Below, in pieces: positions 34,878 to 40,949 of a DNA stretch of 40,949 nucleotides; the first letter of the stretch is position 1, and each line of letters opens with the position of its first letter. The position numbers and the translations under genes are program-made. The DNA comes from Sulfurimonas sp. (GTDB lineage Bacteria > Campylobacterota > Campylobacteria > Campylobacterales > Sulfurimonadaceae): NCBI GenBank assembly GCA_027083035.1, contig JALWSY010000162.1, positions 1 to 40,949 on the forward strand, given 5' to 3'. The notes under the pieces were generated by a model, which was not told the origin of the DNA, did not search any database, and saw only the letters and a list, made by a program, of their open reading frames with translations.

Positions 34878-34905
34878 AGTATTGTCACTCCCTTGTGACA
34901 ATACT
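34878..34905 (+). promoter_or_regulatory. perfect 11-bp hairpin between HU and the P-loop protein gene
   Basis: AGTATTGTCAC (34878-34888) and GTGACAATACT (34895-34905) pair perfectly around TCCCTT. There is no T tract on either strand, so it is not a standard intrinsic terminator. It ends 9 bases before ATG 34915, which lacks a Shine-Dalgarno sequence. It may be an operator, a processing site or a translational control hairpin. Confidence 0.6.
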
Positions 34906-34914
34906 CCCTCGCAA

Positions 34915-36423
34915 ATGAACATACCTTCACTCACATCAATTTTTAAGAAAAAAAAGAAAAAATTAATTGTTCCTGACACTATATTAATAAAAAAACTTAA
35001 AGCACTCTCCTCTCAAAGTAATTTACTTGTTTATAAAGATATTACTATTTATCATCACACAGATGCTTTTTTTATTCCTCTTATGGTTATAGATCCTCTG
35101 CGTGGCATTTATCTCTTTGAATCAAAAGAGTGGACTTATGACGAACTTAAAAATGCAGATATACAAAAAGCGCAAAAACAGGACGATAGTGAAAATACAC
35201 TCGCCTTTGAAAATAAACATGATATCATCCGTAAAAAGTTCAATGAGTTAACACATAGTGATGGTGTACCCATCTTTAACTATCTCTTAATGGAGTACTT
35301 AAGTGCTGATGAGTATGAGCATTTAAGTGATTCATTTAAAGAGTTACTTCCAAAAGAGAAAATCATCTTTAGTGATGCTCAAGAGGCAGATATTTTTAAA
35401 AAACTACAGGCTGCTTCTAGTGAAAATGAAACTCTTCTCTCCGTAGATGAGATACTAGGAACACTTTTTATTCAGTATGCCCTATTGCGTAGTGATGACA
35501 CCTTTTGTCATGCATCAAAAGAGCAAAGAGCTTTTATAGATAAAGAGTTAGAAGATTACTCTGAACTCTTAGGATTGCCTAGGTCTGGAAAGAGTAGCAT
35601 ATTACTTCTCAAAGCTGTGGTAGAACTTCTTAATGATGCAAGTAAAAAGATTGTCATTATCAAACCAACTATTTTTGCCTGTGATATCTTAAAAAAGAAA
35701 CTTCTTGAGATAGTCGAACATGCTATTGTTGAGATTGATCTTACCTCCATTGAGATACTCACTCCTCTTGAACTTATTAACAGACATCAAAAAAAGCTCA
35801 AAAGAGAACCTTTAGCGCAGCTTTTTATTGATGCTAAACTAATGAAAAAAAGCTTTAAAGTTGCGGACATAATTTTATGTGATGATGCACAACTCTATAG
35901 TATAGAGTTCCATGAGTACCTTAAACATATTCAAAAGCATGAGCGTCTGCTGCTCACATACACAGAGAGTGATAGTACAGACAACCTACAGTTTACACAT
36001 AGTTTTGAAAATCCAGAAAAAAAAGTCTCTTTTTATCAGACAAATCCCCACGCTAAAGCTATGCATCTTATCTACTCTCTTCTTGAGAGAGGGGCTACAA
36101 ATATAGTCATAGCTTCAAATGCTTTAAGTATGGAGAGACTTAAAGAGGATTTAGACTCCTTTATTGAAGAGAATGTTCTCCATTTTGATAGCTCTCAACG
36201 ACTTATCAACCAAAACTTTAGTAATCTTTTACTCTCTGAGTACAAAGATTTAAGCGAACTCACGGTGCATCATATCATCTTGATGGATTTATGTTTTTCA
36301 AGTGAAAATGAGATAAAATATGCGCTTCATTTAGCAAAAAAAAGTGTAACTATTCTCTATGAAGAGGATTGTTTAGAGATACAAAACCTAAGGAAAACAT
36401 ATGAAAAAAGTAATCAAAAGTGA
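34915..36423 (+). CDS. UvrD/Rep-like P-loop protein, possibly NERD-related
   Basis: From ATG 34915 this 502-residue protein has an N-terminal half (about 30-130) reminiscent of a NERD-type nuclease fold ([20 protein letters not shown], then FESKEW), then superfamily 1 helicase-like motifs. These are a Q-like motif SKEQRAFID (Gln204), Walker A GLPRSGKS at 220-227 and Walker B ILCDDAQ near 320-326. The downstream part is shorter than a full UvrD and the later helicase motifs are not clear, so it may be an ATPase or sensor rather than a helicase. No match to a named family is claimed. It overlaps msrB by 23 bases. Confidence 0.65.
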   Translation: MNIPSLTSIFKKKKKKLIVPDTILIKKLKALSSQSNLLVYKDITIYHHTDAFFIPLMVIDPLRGIYLFESKEWTYDELKNADIQKAQKQDDSENTLAFENKHDIIRKKFNELTHSDGVPIFNYLLMEYLSADEYEHLSDSFKELLPKEKIIFSDAQEADIFKKLQAASSENETLLSVDEILGTLFIQYALLRSDDTFCHASKEQRAFIDKELEDYSELLGLPRSGKSSILLLKAVVELLNDASKKIVIIKPTIFACDILKKKLLEIVEHAIVEIDLTSIEILTPLELINRHQKKLKREPLAQLFIDAKLMKKSFKVADIILCDDAQLYSIEFHEYLKHIQKHERLLLTYTESDSTDNLQFTHSFENPEKKVSFYQTNPHAKAMHLIYSLLERGATNIVIASNALSMERLKEDLDSFIEENVLHFDSSQRLINQNFSNLLLSEYKDLSELTVHHIILMDLCFSSENEIKYALHLAKKSVTILYEEDCLEIQNLRKTYEKSNQK

Positions 36424-36790
36424 AAATGAGTGGAGAGAACAACTCTCTCCTGAGGCCTTTTCAGTCTGTCGTATGCATGGCACGGAAGCACCATTTTCAG
36501 GAGAGTTTTACGACTTTAAGGGAGAGGGTATTTACAAATGTGTCTGTTGTGGCGCACCTCTCTTTGAGTCTGATACAAAATTTGACTCAGGAACAGGGTG
36601 GCCGAGCTACTTTGAAAGCATAGAGAATGCTATAGTAGAGAAGAGAGATGACTCTCACGGTATGACTCGTGTAGAAGTATTGTGCGCACAGTGTGATGCA
36701 CACCTTGGACATCTTTTTCCTGATGGTCCCGAGCCTACTGGAATGCGCTACTGCATTAACTCTGTTTGTTTAACTTTTGAGGAGAAATAA
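36401..36790 (+). CDS. msrB: peptide methionine-(R)-sulfoxide reductase
   Basis: MsrB reduces methionine-R-sulfoxide in proteins. The 129-residue protein has both zinc-binding pairs, CVCCGAPLF (CxxC) and [10 protein letters not shown], the GTGWPSYFE substrate segment, and the catalytic cysteine in [13 protein letters not shown] 36401 is preceded by AAGGAA inside the end of the P-loop gene. Its stop overlaps the next start as TAATG. No export signal is visible. The resolving cysteine at the usual N-terminal position is not obvious. Confidence 0.95.
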   Translation: MKKVIKSENEWREQLSPEAFSVCRMHGTEAPFSGEFYDFKGEGIYKCVCCGAPLFESDTKFDSGTGWPSYFESIENAIVEKRDDSHGMTRVEVLCAQCDAHLGHLFPDGPEPTGMRYCINSVCLTFEEK

Positions 36791-37392
36791 TGAAAACTAA
36801 ACTACTACTAATACTCTCACTACTAACACTTTTTACATTTAACGCCTGCTCATCAGAGCATAAATCTGCACCACAACAAAAGGCGCAAGTAGAAAAAGCA
36901 CAGGTAAATACAAAAAATCCTCTCGTTGTTCTGCAAACAAGCAAGGGAGACTTGGAGATAGAACTTTATCCCGATGTGGCACCCCTTGCAGTTGAGAACT
37001 TTATGACACACATTAAAGAGGGCTACTATAATGGTGTTGCCTTTCACAGAATCATCAAAGACTTTATGATTCAAGGGGGTGATCCTACTGAAAGTGGTCG
37101 TGGAGGCGAAAGTATCTGGCATAAAGATTTTAAAGATGAGTTTAAAGATAAAGTGTTTGATTCAGCTGGAATATTAGCAATGGCAAATCGCGGTCCTGCA
37201 ACAAACGGCAGTCAATTCTTCATCACAACAGCACCAACGCCATGGCTTAATGGGCATCACACTATCTTTGGAAAAATCACTCCAAAATCCTACAAAACAC
37301 TCCAACTCCTTAACAATGTACCTGTAAATGGAAGCAGACCAAATCCACGCGTTGAAATTGTAAAAGCATATGTAGAGAGTGAAGGAAAATAG
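36790..37392 (+). CDS. cyclophilin-type peptidyl-prolyl isomerase lipoprotein
   Basis: This 200-residue cyclophilin accelerates proline isomerisation. Unlike most bacterial cyclophilins it has a lipoprotein signal ([20 protein letters not shown], cysteine at 20) and a short Lys/Gln/Ala linker before the domain (about 45-198). LQTSKGDLEIELYPDVAP, VAFHRIIKDFMIQGGDP (active-site arginine in FHR) and NGSQFFIT are intact. It should be anchored on the periplasmic side. Start and stop overlap or abut msrB and the transporter gene, forming one translated unit. Confidence 0.92.
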   Translation: MKTKLLLILSLLTLFTFNACSSEHKSAPQQKAQVEKAQVNTKNPLVVLQTSKGDLEIELYPDVAPLAVENFMTHIKEGYYNGVAFHRIIKDFMIQGGDPTESGRGGESIWHKDFKDEFKDKVFDSAGILAMANRGPATNGSQFFITTAPTPWLNGHHTIFGKITPKSYKTLQLLNNVPVNGSRPNPRVEIVKAYVESEGK

Positions 37393-39039
37393 ATGGAAAT
37401 CCAAACAATGAAAAAACTAGAAGAAGAGGCTCTTAAAAAGAGTCGTACCGATTTTACACGCTTAGGCTTCTCTCTTTTTTTTATGATTGGGGTACTCACT
37501 TTTAGTTTTCTCTCCAACGGTGGTATTCCAAACAATATGTTCTTAGCAATAGCAGCCCTTATTGGTGCTTATATGGCGATGAATATTGGGGCAAACGATG
37601 TCGCAAACAATGTCGGTCCTGCGGTAGGTTCAAGAGCTATGACTATGACAATGGCAATTATTATCGCCGCGATATTTGAAGCAAGTGGCGCACTTATTGC
37701 AGGAGGAGAGGTTGTCAAGACTATCAAAAAAGGCATCATTGACATTTCTGCTTTTGGAGGAAATGCCGACCCATTCATCTGGGCAATGATGGCTGCTCTA
37801 CTTGCAGCAGCTCTTTGGCTTAATCTCGCTACAGCGATGCGCGCTCCAGTCTCCACAACACACTCAATAGTAGGTGGTGTTATGGGAGCGGGCATCGCGG
37901 CAGCAGGCTTTAGCATTGTTTCATGGGCAACTATGGGGAAAATCGCTGCTTCGTGGATTATATCACCACTTCTTGGCGGTGTTATCGCTGCTCTGTTTCT
38001 CTACTCCATTAAACGCTCTATCATTTTTAAAGAGGATAAAGTAAGAGCTGCAAAGACCTATGTACCCATTTTTGTAGCAATAATGTCATGGGCATTTGTC
38101 ACATACCTGACACTCAAAGGGCTTAAAAAGATATGGCCACAGATTGTAGAGAGTTTAAATTTACTCCCTTTTATCTCTATGGAGATGAGTAAAAAGCCCT
38201 CATTTACTACGGCACTTATCATGGGCGCTATCTTTGGAGTTGTTGTATATATACTTGTAAAAGCAAAACTCTCACAAGATACACAAAAACTGCAAAACTC
38301 AAAAGAGTCAGTAAATAGACTCTTCACCATTCCACTTATCTTTGCTGCGGCACTTCTAAGCTTTGCACATGGGGCAAATGATGTTGCCAATGCCATTGGT
38401 CCACTCGCTGCTATCAATGATGCAATCATAAACGGTGGTATCTCCTCAAAAGCGAGTATCCCTCTCTGGGTTATGAGCGTTGGGGCTTTAGGTATAGCTC
38501 TTGGACTCGCACTCTATGGACCTAAGCTTATCAAGACCGTAGGAAGTGAGATAACTGAACTCGATCAGATACGCGCCTTCTCTATTGCTATGGCTGCAGC
38601 TATCACCGTCATTATCGCTTCACAACTTGGACTTCCTGTTAGTTCAACTCACATCGCTATCGGTGGTGTTTTTGGTGTCGGTTTTTTACGCGAGTATCTC
38701 CATCTCAATGATGCAAACAGTACCATAGAAGAGGAAAAAGAGGTTATCAAAGAGGAGAAGAGTACACTGCATGCCTATAAAGCAGAACTTGAAAAACTTG
38801 AAGATAAAAAAGAAAAAACTGAAAATGAGTATGAGCGCATCATAGAGCTCTACAAACTCATAGAGCAAGAAGAGAAGATTATAAAATCTACAAAAAAACA
38901 TCTCAAAGAGATAAAAAAAGTAGAGTATGTCAAGCGTGATGCGATTAAGAAAATTATCGCAGCATGGGTCATAACTGTTCCCGCAGCTGCCCTGCTCTCA
39001 GCTATGCTCTTTTTTACTATCCGTGGAGTGATGAGCTAA
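37393..39039 (+). CDS. pit: Pit-family inorganic phosphate transporter with coiled-coil insert
   Basis: This is a 548-residue member of the PiT (PF01384) phosphate permeases. Both inverted family signatures are present: GANDVANNVGPAVGSRAM near residue 65 and GANDVANAIGPLAAIND near residue 325, with about eleven hydrophobic segments. Between the penultimate and last segments, about residues 440-515, is a charged heptad-like stretch starting IEEEKEVIKEEKSTLHAYKA that should form a cytoplasmic coiled coil. The N-terminus also has a basic cytosolic extension. AAGGAAAATAG precedes the ATG. Confidence 0.9.
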   Translation: MEIQTMKKLEEEALKKSRTDFTRLGFSLFFMIGVLTFSFLSNGGIPNNMFLAIAALIGAYMAMNIGANDVANNVGPAVGSRAMTMTMAIIIAAIFEASGALIAGGEVVKTIKKGIIDISAFGGNADPFIWAMMAALLAAALWLNLATAMRAPVSTTHSIVGGVMGAGIAAAGFSIVSWATMGKIAASWIISPLLGGVIAALFLYSIKRSIIFKEDKVRAAKTYVPIFVAIMSWAFVTYLTLKGLKKIWPQIVESLNLLPFISMEMSKKPSFTTALIMGAIFGVVVYILVKAKLSQDTQKLQNSKESVNRLFTIPLIFAAALLSFAHGANDVANAIGPLAAINDAIINGGISSKASIPLWVMSVGALGIALGLALYGPKLIKTVGSEITELDQIRAFSIAMAAAITVIIASQLGLPVSSTHIAIGGVFGVGFLREYLHLNDANSTIEEEKEVIKEEKSTLHAYKAELEKLEDKKEKTENEYERIIELYKLIEQEEKIIKSTKKHLKEIKKVEYVKRDAIKKIIAAWVITVPAAALLSAMLFFTIRGVMS

Positions 39040-39096
39040 GTAAGAGGGCATAAATAACTTCATAGTCAATAGCTTGAGAAGGCACGAGTTACTGCG
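39040..39096. other. convergent gap with AACGCAGTA motif
   Basis: This 57-base gap between the transporter and folP contains, on the minus strand, AACGCAGTAACTCGTGCCTT. It shares AACGCAGTA and a nearby GTGC.TT with the palindromic element after ilvC. It may be a decayed copy. I see no canonical terminator. Confidence 0.35.
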
Positions 39097-40239
39097 TTAA
39101 AAGCCATCTAAGGCTAATTGTACCTTGAGGGCTTGTGCATGTTCTTGTACATCATGCACACGTAAGATAGAAGCCCCATTTCTAAAAGCCTCTAAGTGAA
39201 TAGCAAGTGTCCCTCCTAATCTTTTTGAGACATCAGAGGGGTCTATCTTATCTATCATAGACTTTCTTGAAGCACCCACTAAAAGTGGGTATCCAAGCGT
39301 TTTGAAGTGTTCAAGATTTTTAATGAGCGAGATATTATCTTCAACTCTCTTTCCAAATCCAATCCCAACATCTAAAACAATCTCTTCGATGCCAAACCTT
39401 TTTGCTTTCTCTATACGCTCTTCAAAAAAGGTATAAATCTCATCTAAAGTATTTTCATAGTTTGGATTTACCTGCATCGTCTCAGGCGTTCCCTGCATAT
39501 GCATAATAACAACTCTTGCTTTATATTTTGCACAGATTTCACAAACGCCATCATCACTTAAACCCGTGATATCATTCACAATTTTAAAGCCTGATTGCAG
39601 CGCATATTCAATAACCTTTGGTGCATACGAATCAATACTAAAAGTAACTCGCTCATAGAGCCGCTCTTTTGCTATTACATCAAGGATAGGGCGTACACGA
39701 CTGAGTTCCTCTTCTGCGCTTATAGGCTTTGCATTTGGAGCTGAAGAGACACCACCGATGTCGATGATACTCGCACCCTCTGCTATCATATTTTCTATCT
39801 CTGCTATTGCATCATCTGCAACAAAACGACTTTTGGAAAAAAAGCTGTCATCATTCGCATTGATAACACCCATAACCTCTGCACTCTCTCTTCTGTCCGA
39901 AGAAGCTATTGCAGAGAGTTTTTTTGCCAACTCTTTGAGTCCAAAAGGTTGTGCTAACTCTTTTTTTGAGAGCTTTTCTAGTTGCGATTTTGTTGCAATA
40001 AGCAGGCAGTCCACCTGAGGTGTCTGCGCGATAACTGTACCTCTAGGTACTGCCAAATCTGCTCCGATAGAGAGTGCATCTTGCTTTAAAATATTTGCTC
40101 CACCTACGTGCAACTCTTTGATCCGAATGATATAAATCTTCGCTTTTTTACTCAATATAGCCACGCCTCCGGCATCAACATTGAGTGCTTTGAGCTGTTT
40201 TTGAATATCAATAGAGCTAGAGAGTCTCTCTACTATCAT
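39097..40239 (-). CDS. folP: dihydropteroate synthase
   Basis: FolP joins p-aminobenzoate to the pterin pyrophosphate in folate synthesis and is the sulfonamide target. The 380-residue protein carries an N-terminal extension of about 110 residues before the TIM barrel, as in Helicobacter and Campylobacter. Core motifs are GVINANDDSFFSKSRF (family INxTPDSFxDGG), IIDIGGVSSAPNA, VNDITGLS, VVIMHMQGTPETMQ, VLDVGIGFGK and LVGASRKSMI. The gene starts 2 bases after holB. pabB in this window supplies its substrate pathway. Confidence 0.94.
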   Translation of the reverse strand: MIVERLSSSIDIQKQLKALNVDAGGVAILSKKAKIYIIRIKELHVGGANILKQDALSIGADLAVPRGTVIAQTPQVDCLLIATKSQLEKLSKKELAQPFGLKELAKKLSAIASSDRRESAEVMGVINANDDSFFSKSRFVADDAIAEIENMIAEGASIIDIGGVSSAPNAKPISAEEELSRVRPILDVIAKERLYERVTFSIDSYAPKVIEYALQSGFKIVNDITGLSDDGVCEICAKYKARVVIMHMQGTPETMQVNPNYENTLDEIYTFFEERIEKAKRFGIEEIVLDVGIGFGKRVEDNISLIKNLEHFKTLGYPLLVGASRKSMIDKIDPSDVSKRLGGTLAIHLEAFRNGASILRVHDVQEHAQALKVQLALDGF

Positions 40240-40241
40240 CT

Positions 40242-40865
40242 TTATCGCTCCCCCGCAAAGCTCATAAGCAGCATTGCTAAAACACTTTGTGGTCTGGAGT
40301 TGAGATTTAACAGCCTGTATGCCTTGTCAAAATTCTCAAGCTGTGCAGGTGTTAATATAAGTCTATCTGTTACAGTCGCACGAAAAAAGAGTGCCTCAAC
40401 CAATGCCTTAGCGTCCTCTTTTTTTACGCGAGCATGCTCTTTTAAAAAGGCAAATACATCGCTGTAATCAAGCCGTGCAAGATTTATGTCAAGTCTATCT
40501 ATAGAGCTGTGATTATCTACCTTTAAGATAGGAAGTCTAGAGCGAACTGTTGGCAGAAGGTTTGATTTTGAAGGGGTTATAATAATAAACTCAATATTTC
40601 TTGGAGGCTCTTCAAGGAGCTTTAGTAGAGAGTTTTGCGCTATCTCTGTAAAATCGTATGTCCCAATAACGATGTATTTTGTTTGTGACTCACTGATGTA
40701 AGCCTCTGAGAGTACCGCCTTTGCATGTTCTAACTTAAAACTCTCCTCTACTACGATAAATGGCACAACACGAAAAGGTTTTAATCGCTCTTCGAGCGTA
40801 GAAAACTCCGCCTCAACTTCGCTTGAGATAATGATGTGTCCCTTAACAACCTCAGGAGCTTGCAT
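40242..40865 (-). CDS. holB: DNA polymerase III delta' subunit, short form
   Basis: From ATG 40865 this 207-residue protein (MQAPEVVKGHIIISSEVEAE) is the compact delta' clamp-loader subunit seen in this phylum. TKYIVIGTYDFTEIAQNSLLKLLEEPPRNIEFIIITPSKSNLLPTVRSR, quoted here only by its landmarks NSLLKLLEEPP and LLPTVRSR, is the typical delta' core, the latter carrying the arginine-finger-like SR segment. A Walker A motif is absent, as expected for delta'. The start overlaps hobA by 14 bases; the alternative start at 40889 lies deeper inside hobA. Confidence 0.88.
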   Translation of the reverse strand: MQAPEVVKGHIIISSEVEAEFSTLEERLKPFRVVPFIVVEESFKLEHAKAVLSEAYISESQTKYIVIGTYDFTEIAQNSLLKLLEEPPRNIEFIIITPSKSNLLPTVRSRLPILKVDNHSSIDRLDINLARLDYSDVFAFLKEHARVKKEDAKALVEALFFRATVTDRLILTPAQLENFDKAYRLLNLNSRPQSVLAMLLMSFAGER

Positions 40866-40949
40866 CAACTTCCCCAAACATAGTAGCACTCAGCGATGCA
40901 TCAAAGAGTCTGTAGAGTTGCAGTAGTTTGATATCTAAATCTTTATCAT
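40852..40949 (-). CDS. hobA: probable HobA C-terminal fragment (cut by window edge)
   Basis: A minus-strand frame entering at the window edge encodes DKDLDIKLLQLYRLFDASLS, continuing ATMFGEVDASS and stop. HobA is the DnaA-binding initiation factor specific to this phylum, and in Helicobacter the order is lysC-hobA-holB-folP. The call rests on that order and on the 14-base overlap with holB; only 31 residues are visible, too few for a domain match. Confidence 0.6.
   Translation of the reverse strand, partial: DKDLDIKLLQLYRLFDASLSATMFGEVDASS

Noticed and set aside
37569-37916. 115-codon minus-strand ORF inside the Pit transporter gene
   Set aside because: It is a shadow of the alternating hydrophobic codons of the transporter; it is Ala/Ile/Pro-rich without start signals.

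Overview
The window reads as AT-rich chromosomal DNA of a Campylobacterota (Epsilonproteobacteria) bacterium, most like Sulfurimonas or a close relative. The grounds are gene order and protein character rather than any search. The blocks rplY-pth-LptF/G permease-lysA, rpmH-rnpA-yidD-yidC-jag-mnmE-ruvX and hobA-holB-folP match the order I know from Campylobacter, Helicobacter and Sulfurimonas. nth, a Peb4-like isomerase and fba lie near each other as in Campylobacter. The AHQWRQPL kinase H-box, several GGDEF/EAL proteins and strong TATAAT -10 boxes without clear -35 boxes also fit.

Layout. 1-8656 is a long minus-strand housekeeping run, read from bioD through pyrB, pabB, an orphan membrane histidine kinase, tal, pilT, rplY, pth and an LptF/G permease to lysA, which is cut by the window edge. 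8657-9140 is the only long stretch without a conventional gene. It holds a candidate small-RNA/micropeptide module and a long palindromic element after ilvC. 9141-15057 holds ilvC, an unknown acidic protein paired with a NYN-type nuclease, a FIST-GGDEF-EAL protein and a DUF1624-like membrane protein. 14990-20029 is the ribosomal protein L34/RNase P/YidC/MnmE operon, including an rnpA gene with no ATG, GTG or TTG start. 20089-32299 holds clpB, a nitroreductase, a second GGDEF-EAL protein, a PLP enzyme, a Peb4-like isomerase, a hybrid histidine kinase, nth, a small lipoprotein, cmoA, a small membrane protein and fba. 32368-36423 is the most accessory-looking part: a stand-alone class III cyclase-like domain, an HTH/coiled-coil protein, a very AT-rich control region with repeats and a dyad, a small HTH protein, an unknown small protein, HU, and a UvrD-like P-loop protein. 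36401-40949 returns to housekeeping genes: msrB, a cyclophilin lipoprotein, a Pit transporter, folP, holB and the end of hobA.

The most interesting signal is at 8729-8951 on the minus strand. A predicted 92-nt terminated RNA begins with a segment complementary, over 25 base pairs, to the ribosome-binding site and start codon of a 21-residue strongly hydrophobic micro-ORF just downstream. This is the architecture of a type I toxin-antitoxin or antisense-controlled membrane peptide. Other points are ATT initiation proposed for rnpA and for the DUF1624-like gene, a recurrent promoter layout implying leaderless mRNAs, and the AT-rich switch-like region ahead of the small HTH gene. All functions rest on reading motifs by eye; no search was run.
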